Source: Myxococcales bacterium (lineage in GTDB: Bacteria; Myxococcota_A; Bradymonadia; UBA7976; UBA1532). Taken from it: a DNA stretch of 31,942 bases. The notes below the pieces were generated by a model. The model was not told the origin of the DNA and did no database searches. It saw only the letters and a list, made by a program, of their open reading frames with translations. Position numbers and translations under genes: made by a program. Below are positions 1 to 12,000 of this stretch, one piece after another. The first letter of the stretch is position 1; each line of letters starts with the position of its first letter. The DNA is taken from NCBI GenBank assembly GCA_020633465.1, contig JACKDN010000054.1:1-31942 (forward strand), given 5' to 3'.

Positions 1-1
1 G

Positions 2-2629
2 CTGGCCGAGCCGCGGTACCAGATCGGCGTGCCGGACCTGGCGACGCTGACGGCGCAGCCGAACGCCGAGGAGGATCCGGTCGCGCAGGCCGAGGCGGGC
101 ATCCTGTTCGCGGCCAGCGGCGACGTGGACGGGCCGGGCGTGGCGGTCAACACCTACCAGCAGGCGCAGGCCGGCGTGCGGCAGGTCGTGCTGCCCGCGG
201 TGCGTGCGCTCATCGAAGGCCTCGCGGAGCGCCTCGCCGCGGCGTTCGGCGACACCTGGGTCGACGACGACGTGATGCGGGCGCACCTGGCCACCGAGCG
301 TCTGTTCGATCCCTGGGGCCAGGGGATGCGGATGGTGGTCGACGGTGGCGACGTCGTCTTCACCAGCTTCGGTCCCGACGAGCGACCCGATACCGCGGAC
401 GACGTGGTGGTGACGCGCGCGATCAACTGCGACCTGCTGTCCAACTGCGACTGGAACGACGGCGGCTTCCCCGGCGCCGGCGGCGAGCCCGGGGGCGGCG
501 GCGATCCGGGCGGCGGGGGCACCTCCGGCGGCGATGATCGCCCGCGCGTGCGGCGCGACTTCCCCGAGACGCTGCTGGTCGAGCCGGCGCTGATCACCGA
601 CGGCCAGGGCCGCGCGACGCTGAGCGTGCCGCTGGCCGACAGCATCACGACGTGGCGTTTGTCCGCGCTGGCGAACACGCAGGCGGGCCTGCTGGGCAGC
701 ACCGAGGCGGGCATCCGCGTGTTCCAGGACTTCTTCGTCGACGTGGCCTTCCCGGCGACGCTGACGCGGGGCGACGAGTACACGGTGCCCATCGCGCTCT
801 ACAACTACCTCGACACCCCGCAGAGCGTTCGCCTCGAGGTGCAGCCGGCCGATTGGCTGACGCTGCTCGGCGAGGCGAACCAGGTGGTCGAGCTGGCGCC
901 CAACGAGGTGCGCGGCGTCGACCTGCCGGTGCGCGTCGAGAAGGTGGGCATCCACGCCCTGACCGTCTTCGCCATCGGCGACAGCCTGCAGGACGCGGTC
1001 GAGCGCGTGGTCGAGGTGGTGCCCGACGGCCAGGAGGTTCGCCAGTCGTGGAGCGGCCGCCTGGACGAGCCGGTCAACCGCGAGATCATGCTGCCCGCCG
1101 AGGCCATCGAGGGCAGCGGCAAGCTGCTGGTGAAGCTGTACCCCGGGCTGTTCTCGGCCGCGGTGGAGGGCCTGGACAACATCCTGCGCATGCCGTCGGG
1201 CTGCTTCGAGCAGACCTCGTCGACGACGTGGCCGAACGTGCTGGTGGTGCGCTACCTGCGCGAGACCGGCACGGTGACGCCCGAGCTCGAGGCGACGGCC
1301 ATGGGCTACGTGAACACCGGCTACCAGCGCCTGTTGACCTTCGAGGTCGACGGCGGCGGCTTCGAGTGGTTCGGCACCGCGCCGGCGCACGCGGTGCTGA
1401 GCGCGTACGGCCTGCTCGAGTTCGTCGACATGGCCAACGTGCGCACGGTGGACGAGGCGATGCTCGCGCGGACCCGCGCGTGGCTGCTGTCGCAGCAGTC
1501 GGCGGACGGTCACTTTGAGAACGCGGGCCGCGGCCTCGACGAGACCGGCAACCTGACCGACCCGGTCACCGTCACCGCGTACGTCGCCTTCGCGCTGGCC
1601 GCGGCCGGCGAGAGCGGCCCCGAGATGGCCGCCGCGAAGACCTTCCTGCAGGGCGAGCTGGCCGACATGGGCACCTACACGCTGGCCCTGTTCGCCAACT
1701 TCCTCGTCGCCTACGAGCCGAACGGCGCGCTGACCGGGCAGGTGATCGACCGCCTGGCGAGCGAGGTCGAGGAGTCGCTGGGCAACCACTGGCAGACCAC
1801 CGAGCAGACCACGACCTACGGCCAGGGCGAGCCGGCGTACATCGAGACGACGGCGCTCGCGACGCACGCGCTGCTGAAGGCCGGCGCCGCGCGCGGCGTG
1901 AGCCAGGCCGCGCTCGACTGGCTGATCACCAAGAAGGACACCTACGGCACGTGGGGCTCGACCGCGGGTACCGTGTGGACCATCAAGTGCCTGCTCGAGG
2001 CGCTGGCCAGCCAGCCCGACGAGAACGCCAACGCCACCGTGCGCGTGCTGCTCGACGACGTCGAGCGCGCCACCTTCCAGGTCACGCCCGACAACAGCGA
2101 CGTGCTGCGCCAGGCCGACCTGCGCGAGTGGCTGGTCGCCGGCATGCCGCAGCAGGTGTCCATCCTCATCGAGGGCCAGGGCAACCTGCAGTACGGCATC
2201 GTGCAGGCCTACCACGTGCCCTACGACGGCCCGGCGCCGGGCGAGGGCCCGCTGCACATCGACGTGAGCTACGACCGCACCTCGCTCACCGTCGACGACA
2301 CCGTCAACGTCAGCGTCGACGTGCGCAACGACAGCCTCGAGTTCGCCGACATGGTGATGGTCGACCTGGGCATCCCGCCCGGCTTCGACCTCGTCACCGA
2401 CGACGTCGACGCGCTGGTCGAGCAGGGCGTCATCCGTCGCTACGAGCGCACCGAGCGTCAGCTCTTGCTGTACTTCCAGGTCATCCTGCCCGACGCCCCG
2501 GTGCACTTCGAGTACCGCATCGTGGCCCGCAACCCCATCCGGGCCCAGGCCCCCGCGGCCCGCGTGTACAGCTACTACAACCCCGACGTCGAGTCCGAGG
2601 GCGAGCCCATCGAGGTCGAGGTGCAGTAG
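2..2629 (+). CDS. Alpha-2-macroglobulin family protein, C-terminal part (5' end outside window)
   Basis: This is the C-terminal part of a bacterial alpha-2-macroglobulin, a protease trap that tethers an attacking protease through a thioester. The reading frame is open from base 2, and its first residues (LAEPRYQIGVP) match residues of the complete paralogue at 9043-13860, so the gene starts upstream of the window. The thioester motif GCFEQ is intact, with Cys at 1202-1204 and Gln at 1211-1213. Before it come a DPWG...GPDxRxDTADD segment (308-420) resembling the end of type II secretion pseudopilin G, then a Gly-rich stretch and the basic DRPRVRRDFPE (about 425-570) that I take as the bait region. 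The helical thioester domain and the C-terminal receptor-like domain follow. By homology to the paralogue it is probably an outer-membrane or periplasmic lipoprotein, but its signal is not visible here. Confidence 0.93.
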   Translation: MAEPRYQIGVPDLATLTAQPNAEEDPVAQAEAGILFAASGDVDGPGVAVNTYQQAQAGVRQVVLPAVRALIEGLAERLAAAFGDTWVDDDVMRAHLATERLFDPWGQGMRMVVDGGDVVFTSFGPDERPDTADDVVVTRAINCDLLSNCDWNDGGFPGAGGEPGGGGDPGGGGTSGGDDRPRVRRDFPETLLVEPALITDGQGRATLSVPLADSITTWRLSALANTQAGLLGSTEAGIRVFQDFFVDVAFPATLTRGDEYTVPIALYNYLDTPQSVRLEVQPADWLTLLGEANQVVELAPNEVRGVDLPVRVEKVGIHALTVFAIGDSLQDAVERVVEVVPDGQEVRQSWSGRLDEPVNREIMLPAEAIEGSGKLLVKLYPGLFSAAVEGLDNILRMPSGCFEQTSSTTWPNVLVVRYLRETGTVTPELEATAMGYVNTGYQRLLTFEVDGGGFEWFGTAPAHAVLSAYGLLEFVDMANVRTVDEAMLARTRAWLLSQQSADGHFENAGRGLDETGNLTDPVTVTAYVAFALAAAGESGPEMAAAKTFLQGELADMGTYTLALFANFLVAYEPNGALTGQVIDRLASEVEESLGNHWQTTEQTTTYGQGEPAYIETTALATHALLKAGAARGVSQAALDWLITKKDTYGTWGSTAGTVWTIKCLLEALASQPDENANATVRVLLDDVERATFQVTPDNSDVLRQADLREWLVAGMPQQVSILIEGQGNLQYGIVQAYHVPYDGPAPGEGPLHIDVSYDRTSLTVDDTVNVSVDVRNDSLEFADMVMVDLGIPPGFDLVTDDVDALVEQGVIRRYERTERQLLLYFQVILPDAPVHFEYRIVARNPIRAQAPAARVYSYYNPDVESEGEPIEVEVQ
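1069..1572 (+). repeat. Near-identical segment shared with the second A2M gene (12300-12803)
   Basis: These 504 bases match 12300-12803 with only two differences, at 1318 and 1330, both synonymous. Bases 1069-1317 are identical over 249 bases and 1331-1572 over 242 bases. The segment encodes the thioester site and the first half of the thioester domain. Similarity, with more substitutions, continues over about 541-2629 against 11770-13860. Synonymous sites this well conserved, beside a diverged stretch at 180-540, indicate recent gene conversion or a mosaic duplication. Confidence 0.95.
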
Positions 2630-2639
2630 CGCCGGCGGC

Positions 2640-2670
2640 CGGCCGGCGCCGCGCCCCGCGGCGCCGGCCG
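2640..2670 (+). terminator. Strong GC hairpin after the first A2M gene
   Basis: A perfect 14-base stem (2640-2653 with 2657-2670) and a three-base loop lie 10 bases after the A2M stop codon. No T-tract follows, so it may stop transcription by structure alone, work with Rho, or only protect the 3' end. The stem is visible; the role is inferred. Confidence 0.5.
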
Positions 2671-2753
2671 AGCTTGACCTCCGCGCGAACCCATGCCAGG
2701 CAACGCACGCACACAGGGGCGTCCTCGACCCGGCCGTCCTGGAGTCCGGGGCC

Positions 2754-2782
2754 GTGACGCCCGTGCTCCAGGGCGCTATAGT
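2754..2782 (+). promoter_or_regulatory. Sigma70-like promoter of the three-gene operon
   Basis: GTGACG (2754-2759) and TATAGT (2777-2782) are separated by 17 bases. They lie 21 bases before the GTG start at 2804, which has a GAGGAGG ribosome binding site at 2793-2799. An AT-rich -10 is conspicuous in this GC-rich DNA. Confidence 0.5.
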
Positions 2783-2803
2783 CAGCGTCGGCGAGGAGGT
2801 GTC

Positions 2804-3160
2804 GTGGCCGACGAAAAAGTGCAGGTCAGGTTCGAGTACGAAGACAAGAGCCCGGTATCGGTCGTTGTCTCGGGCTGCTTTGGTGGTGTGACCGCCAGCG
2901 GGTTCGTTCAGGCGAGCGCCTACTTCGATCGCCTGCGCGCACCACGGTCGGGCACCCTGACGATTGAGGGCGGGCGTGCAGTCGAGTCGGCGCCCCCTGG
3001 TGACATGCCGACGATCCTTCGGGAGGTGGTCTCCACCTGGCTGCTGACCCCGGACGCGGCGATCGCGGTCGGGCAATGGCTGCTCAGCCAAGGTCAGAGG
3101 GTGAAGCAGACGGCCGAGACCGTGGCCGGCGACCCAGACGATGACAGGAGCGGGAAGTGA
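2804..3160 (+). CDS. Hypothetical protein, first gene of an unknown three-gene operon
   Basis: I do not recognise this 118-residue protein. The GTG start at 2804 is chosen because GAGGAGG sits four bases upstream and a promoter-like -10 lies just before; an ATG at 2693 would add an arginine/proline-rich tail typical of a non-coding frame. There is no signal peptide or membrane segment, so it is probably cytoplasmic. The body has a beta-rich N-terminus (KVQVRFEYEDKSPVSVVVSG), a central YFDRLRAPRSGTLTI, and an end with ILREV...LLTPDAAIAVGQWLL. The last part recalls DUF3467-type proteins, where LTPexA precedes a helix, but that match is weak. Its stop overlaps the next start in GTGA, implying translational coupling. 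GC looks clearly lower than in the flanking genes, which hints at acquisition by transfer. Confidence 0.72.
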   Translation: MADEKVQVRFEYEDKSPVSVVVSGCFGGVTASGFVQASAYFDRLRAPRSGTLTIEGGRAVESAPPGDMPTILREVVSTWLLTPDAAIAVGQWLLSQGQRVKQTAETVAGDPDDDRSGK

Positions 3161-3651
3161 TCGGCGTTCCGCATTCGCCGGGCTTCTCGGTGAGCGAGCC
3201 CTCCGCGAGTGCGTCGGCCGAGTCGTGGCTGTCGGACGTCGGCCTGACCGGAAATGTCACCACGTCGGGGCCGCCACCGATCCGCTGCTCGTCCGTCGAG
3301 GTCGTCGGGGCTGAGCCCGACCACCGTCTGACCCTTTTTCTTCGCTGGCTGCATTTCATAGACGATCTCGCCCAGCGCGGAATCGCCCAGGCCGACGCCG
3401 CTCATCGAGTCGCCATGCAGGCGTTTCGGTTGGCAGGCGCGCTGCCGTCCGCGGCGCCCACGGACGATCGCAACGTGCTGCTGGTGTGGCGCCGCCACGG
3501 ATTGTATGTCGACATCGAGATCCTGCCGGACGAGCGCGTGCACTGGTACGCTGCGGTGGGCGAAACGCAGGATGGCAGCGAGGAACCCGTAGTGTTCGCC
3601 AGCGCCGCGTCGCTCCACGAGTTCCTCTCACGAGTTCACTCGGCGTCGTGA
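3157..3651 (+). CDS. Hypothetical protein, second gene of the three-gene operon
   Basis: This 164-residue protein is not recognised. It begins with a GTG that overlaps the previous stop (GTGA) and has AGGAGCGGGAA just upstream. The first 55 residues are Ser/Pro-rich and look disordered. The rest looks folded: a helix around LFLRWLHFIDDLAQRGIAQAD, another around HRVAMQAFRLAGALP, then beta strands in VLLVWRRHGLYVDIEILPD and VHWYAAVGE, and a final ASLHEFLSRVHS helix. The strand pattern 'LVW...LYVDIEI...VHWYA' is a shape also seen in small proteins of toxin/immunity or conflict loci, but I cannot assign a family. The next gene starts in its stop codon, so all three are expected to be made together. 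Confidence 0.72.
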   Translation: MIGVPHSPGFSVSEPSASASAESWLSDVGLTGNVTTSGPPPIRCSSVEVVGAEPDHRLTLFLRWLHFIDDLAQRGIAQADAAHRVAMQAFRLAGALPSAAPTDDRNVLLVWRRHGLYVDIEILPDERVHWYAAVGETQDGSEEPVVFASAASLHEFLSRVHSAS

Positions 3652-4094
3652 GCGAGCGCCTGGGTCCCCGATGCTTGGTTCTTCGAACGGCCAACAACGA
3701 ACCCCGGTTCGTCGAAGCCGCGACCGGCGAGCCGACAGTTCTGGCCGTGACACCGTCGACGGCGGACCAAGCTCAGGCTGAGGCTGCTGAACGCCCAAGT
3801 GCTTCCCTTTCGGTGTGGGATTGTGAACGCACCACGCCCGAGCAGGCCATCGCGTTGAGGAACAGCGCCCTGGAACAGGCAGTGTTTCGGATCCGAGTCG
3901 GCGATGCGGAGACGGTCGCCGCACGGTACGGCCGCCAGTTATCCGTGGAACGTTCGCCGTTGCCGCTCGAGCGTGGCCCCGGCAGCTCAGGGCACTGCGA
4001 CATGTGGGGGGTGGGCCGAACCAGTGGAGAACCTCGCGTCGCATGGAAGGGGTTCCTGTTAGAGCTGGCCGGCGTGTTGGTGCGCGTCGAGTAG
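3648..4094 (+). CDS. Hypothetical protein, third gene of the three-gene operon
   Basis: This 148-residue protein is not recognised. It starts at GTG 3648, overlapping the previous stop by four bases (GTGA), the same arrangement as the junction before it. Visible landmarks are LGPRCLVLRT near the start, TTPEQAIALRNSALEQAVFRI in the middle, an RYGRQLSVERSPLPLERGPG loop, and a C-terminal SGHCDMWGVGRTSGEPRVAWKG followed by the helix FLLELAGVLVRV. There is no signal peptide or membrane span. A 60-base line inside it (3781-3840) has 37 G+C, well under the flanking A2M genes. Order, coupling and shared composition suggest the three genes are one functional unit, possibly acquired together. Longer starts upstream in this frame would overlap the second gene heavily and were not used. 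Confidence 0.7.
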   Translation: MSERLGPRCLVLRTANNEPRFVEAATGEPTVLAVTPSTADQAQAEAAERPSASLSVWDCERTTPEQAIALRNSALEQAVFRIRVGDAETVAARYGRQLSVERSPLPLERGPGSSGHCDMWGVGRTSGEPRVAWKGFLLELAGVLVRVE

Positions 4095-4192
4095 TTCGCG
4101 GGGGTGGCCGCCTCGACTGGTGGCCAGCGACTCATGGAGACCAAACTGCGTGGGCAGGCGGCCCCGCCGGACCGACGGGCCCGGGCCTGGCC

Positions 4193-4210
4193 CCGGTCCC
4201 GTCCGACCGG
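4193..4210. terminator. Hairpin between convergent genes
   Basis: CCGGTC (4193-4198) pairs with GACCGG (4205-4210) around a six-base loop in the 152-base gap between two convergent genes. Neither strand has a T-tract. It is a possible bidirectional terminator, with weak support. Confidence 0.3.
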
Positions 4211-4246
4211 TGCGCCCAGCAGGTCCCCCCGGTCCCCGCGCCGGCC

Positions 4247-7824
<3,578 letters not shown>

Positions 7825-7825
<1 letters not shown>

Positions 7826-8775
7826 CAGAAGGAGCCTCGGACGAGGCCGCCGCGCGGTGTCGCGCTCACCGTCACGTCGGCCGGCGCGTCCCGCAGCACC
7901 AGCCACAGCCCGACGCCCACGGCGGCCGCGCCGACGCCCAGGCCCACGCCACCGACCAGGCGGGCGCGATCGTAGTCGCTCGAGAGTTCGTCGTATCGCC
8001 CGCGCTCGCCGGGGGGCAGCGCGCCGACGTCGTCGCGGATGCTCGCCGCCTCGACGGCCTGCCAGGTGCCGACCGCCAGCGCCGTCGCGCCCACGCCCAG
8101 CACCGTCCAGCCGAGCACCGGCGCGGGGGACGCGGTGGATCGGGCACCGGTGACGGCGGGCGCGGTCGCGCCATCGGGTGGCAGGACGAGGTGGACGTCG
8201 AGGGCGGCGCCCGCCGCGGCGCGGACGGTTTGGCTCGCCTCGGCGTGACCCGGCAAGTGAGCCTGGACGCGGAAGCGCCCCGGCGGCAGCGTGCGCTCGA
8301 CGGGGGCGGGGCCGAGGGCCTCGCCGTCCAGGCGAACGGCGGCGCCCGGGGGCGTCGTGCGCACGCGCAGGGTGACCGTCTCTTGCGTCCGGCGCCGCTC
8401 GAGCGAGTCGACGACGCCGCGCACCTGCCAGGCGTCCGCCGCGTGCGGCGCCAGCGCGAGATACTTCCGGTAGGCGTCGATGGCGGCCTCGGTGCGGCCG
8501 GCGCGCTCCTCGGCGCGGGCCAGGTTGTAGGCCAGGCGGGGCGAGGACGGATAGAGGTCGAAGGCCGTCCGGAACTCGGCGGCGGCCTCCGCGAAGTGCC
8601 CGTCGAGGTACAGTGTGCGCCCGATCTGATAGCGCTCCTCGGCCACCGGCGGCGCGTCGCGCCCCAGGGTCGGGCCGTCGGCTGCGGACGCGGGAGCGCA
8701 CGGCGCCGATGACAGCAGCGCGAGGACGAACGCAGCCAGGATGCGGAGGCTCCCCACTCCTTGCTGATGCCACAT
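7825..8775 (-). CDS. TPR and PEGA domain protein
   Basis: This 316-residue envelope protein starts at ATG 8775 with a signal peptide (FVLALLSSAPCAPASA). Residues of about 45-115 form TPR-type helices (RYQIGRTLYLDGHFAEAAAEF, then AYNLARAEERAGRTEAAIDAYRKYL). A PEGA domain follows at about 128-195 (VRTTPPGAAVRLDGEALGPAP ... LPPGRFRVQAHLPGH). Near the end are two Gly/Ala-rich hydrophobic stretches (LGWTVLGVGATALAVG and VGGVGLGVGAAAVGVGLWLVL). This order, TPR then PEGA then a glycine-rich hydrophobic hairpin, is common in myxobacterial proteins of unknown role that bind surface polymers. No good ribosome binding site precedes the ATG; AAGGAG at 8757-8762 lies inside the gene and too close to a GTG to help it. 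The downstream lipoprotein overlaps its stop by one base, so the two form an operon. Confidence 0.85.
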
Positions 8776-9042
8776 GGACAGCCGCCGCGCAACGACCCCA
8801 TCGAGGTGGTGTACCGCGCGCCGAGCTGGTCTCGTGCCGCGACCCGGGCACGCCGTCACCTGGACCGCCGAGGTCACCGGGAGTTCGCCCGCGCCGGTCA
8901 GACGACGCCTCGTCTTCGTCAGACTCACCCCTCGCCCGCGTCCAGTGCGGCGGCACGGGCGATGCTGCGGTTCCCCGTCGGGTGGGTCCGGCGGCGGAGC
9001 GCGTCGCGACGGGGCCCGGCCGGACGGCTCGAGGAGGTCACC
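8776..9042. promoter_or_regulatory. Divergent intergenic region between the TPR/PEGA operon and the second A2M gene
   Basis: This 267-base gap should hold promoters for both directions, but no convincing -35/-10 pair was recognised. The only clear signal is GAGGAGG at 9031-9037, six bases before the A2M ATG, which decides that start. Confidence 0.4.
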
Positions 9043-12000
9043 ATGCGACGTCGTCTGCATTGGGTGGGTGTCCTGGCGCTGCTGGCGTTCGCCGGCTGCG
9101 ACGATGGCGGCGGCAGCGGCCCGCCGCGTGATGGCGGGGTGGAGGACGGGGGCGATCACCCCATGACCGCCACCCTGCAGCTGGACGAGGCGAGCATCCG
9201 GGCCGAGGTGGGGCCCGCCGCGACCACGGTGCGCTTGACCGTGCGGCGTACCGGGACCGCGACGCTGATGGGTCAGGCGCAGGTTCGGCTGTTACGCATC
9301 ACGGACGACACGGTCGCCGCCGAGCACACGCAGAACTTCACCATCGACGCGACCGAGACCGTCTTCGAGGTGCCGCTCGACTTCGGGCGGCCGAGCGAGT
9401 CGGCCGCCGACCTGGCCGGCTATGTCATCGAGTACGCCTTCGACTGGGGCGGCGACGACGCCATCTGGGGGAAGCGTTCGCTGTTCACGGCGCTCGATCT
9501 GACCGAGGTGCAGCTGGTCGGCAGCGATCGGCTGCGGCTCGACGGGGTGAACCACCTCCGCGTGCTGGCGCGGCACCCGGTGACCGGGCAGGCGCGGGCG
9601 AACCTGCCGGTGCGGGTGCTGCTGGTGGACGCCGACGGTGAGGCCACCGAGGTGTTCGCGGGCACGACGGACGCGAACGGTGAGGCCGACGCGCCCATCG
9701 ATGTGGACGAGGACGCGCTCGGCGAGCGCGAGATGGTGGTCGAGGTCGACGCGCCCGAGGGCCAGCAGGTGGTGCGCGAGAACGTCGTCGTCGAGCGCGC
9801 CACCAAGGTGCTCGTGACCACCGACAAGCCGCTGTACCAGCCGAGCCAGATCATCCACTTCCGCGCGCTCGCGCTGGAGCGTCCCAGCCTGCGGCCGGTG
9901 GGCGACAGCGAGGTCGTCTTCGAGATCTTCGACGGCAAGGACAACAAGGTCGAGCGGGTCATCACGCGGACCGACGCCTACGGCGTGGCGCACGGGAAGT
10001 TCCAGCTCGCGCGCGAGGTGAACATGGGCACCTACCGCATCGCGGCGACGCTGGGCGACGTGACGACCGAGAAGACGGTGGCGGTGGAGCGTTACGCGCT
10101 GCCCAAGTACGACGTGGACGTGGCGCTGAATCAGCAGGTGTACCTGGCCGGCGACACGCTGCGGGGCACGCTGTCGGCGCGGTACTTCTTCGGTCAGCCC
10201 GTGGCCGGCGGCGCGGTGCGGCTGGTGGCGTCGACCTTCGACGCGGGCGAGTCGACCTTCGCCGAGCAGCAGGGCGCGACCAACGACGAGGGCATCTTCG
10301 AGTTCGAGCTGCGGCTGCCGGACTACGTGGTCGGGCTGCCCCTCGAGCAGGGCGGCGGGTTGGTGCAGCTGACCTTCGAGGTCACCGACACCGCGGGCCA
10401 GGCGCGCACGATCGCGAAGACGATCCGCGTGGCGCCGGCGGCGCTCGAGGTGTTCGTGGTGCCCGAGAGCGGCAGCGTCGTGCCCGGCGTCGTGAACCGG
10501 CTGCTGGTGCGTTCGCTGGACGCGTCGGGCGCGCCGGTGGCGGCGACGCACGTGATGACGCTCGACGGGGTCGAGCTGCCCAGCTTCGAGACCGACGCCC
10601 ACGGCCTGGGCAGCGTCGAGGCGCTGCTGATGGGTCGGACGGTGGTGGCCGACGTGGTCAGCACCGACGGCGACGGGCACGAGGTGACGAACCACTTCGA
10701 GTGGACGGCCGGGCAGGCCGACGGCGCGGTGCTGCTGCGCACCGACAAGGCCCTGTACCGGGTGGGCGACACGCTGAAGGCGGACGTGTTCGTCGCCGGC
10801 GTGCGCGACCGCGTGTACTTCGACCTGATCGTGGGCGGCCAGACGGTGCTGACGAAGACGCTCGACCCGGACGCCGAGGGGCGCGCGTCGGTGGAGATCG
10901 ACCTCAGCGGCGATCACGTCGGCGCGGTGCGGCTGGACGCCTACACGCTGGCGCTGGGCAGCTCGCTGCGGCGCGACACGGCCTTCGTGCACGTCGCGGC
11001 GGCGGATGGTCTGAGCGTCGCGGTGACGACGGACCGTGAGGTCTACGCGCCCGGTGAGCAGGCCGAGGTGACCTTCGAGCTGACCGACGCCGAGGGCATC
11101 GGGCGGGCCGCGGCCATCGGCCTGCAGATCGTGGACGAGGCGGTGTTCTCGCTGCTCGAGTTCCGGCCCGGGCTCGAGCGCGTGTACTTCCGGCTCGAGG
11201 GCGAGCTGGCCGAGCCGCGCTACCAGATCGGCGTGCCGAACCTGGCGACGCTGACGGCGCAGCCGGGGGCCGAGCAGGATCCGGTGGCGCAGGCCGAGGC
11301 GGGCATCCTGTTCGCGGCCAGCGGCGACGTGGACGGCCCGGGCGTGGCGGTCAACACCTACCAGCAGGCGCAGTCGCGCGTGGCCAACGTGGTGAAGCCG
11401 GCCATCGAGGCCATCGTGAACACGCTGGCGACCACGCTGCAGCAGGAGCTCGGGTACGGCGCCGACGTCGAGGCCGCGCGCATGCGCCTGACCATGGAGC
11501 GGCAGTACGATCCCTGGGGCCAGCTGCTGGTCATCACGGTCGACAACAACCAGGCGCGCTTCCTCAGCAGCGGCCCGGACGAGCGGCTGGACACGGCCGA
11601 CGACATCACCGTCACGCGCAACCTGTACTGCGACCTGCTGGGCGACTGCCCGCAGGCCGGCGGTGAGTTCGACAACGACGGCGACTTCGCCGGCGGCCCG
11701 GGCGGCGTGCCCGAGGCGCCCAACGCGGACGGCGGCGATCGCGGCGACCCGAGCGAGGGCGGCGCGGACCGCCCGCGCGTGCGGCGCGACTTCCCCGAGA
11801 CGCTGCTGGTGGAGCCGGCGCTGATCACCGACGGGCAGGGCCGGGCGACGCTGAGCGTGCCGCTGGCCGACAGCATCACGACGTGGCGCCTGTCGGCGCT
11901 GGCCAACACGCAGGGCGGCCTGCTGGGCAGCACCGACGCGGGCATCCGGGTGTTCCAGGACTTCTTCGTCGACGTGGCCTTCCCGGCGACGCTGACGCGG

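Noticed and set aside
8761..9042. Upstream TTG start that would extend the second A2M protein by 94 residues
   Set aside because: The extension is Arg/Pro-rich, lacks a ribosome binding site and would bury the lipoprotein signal that begins at ATG 9043 after GAGGAGG.
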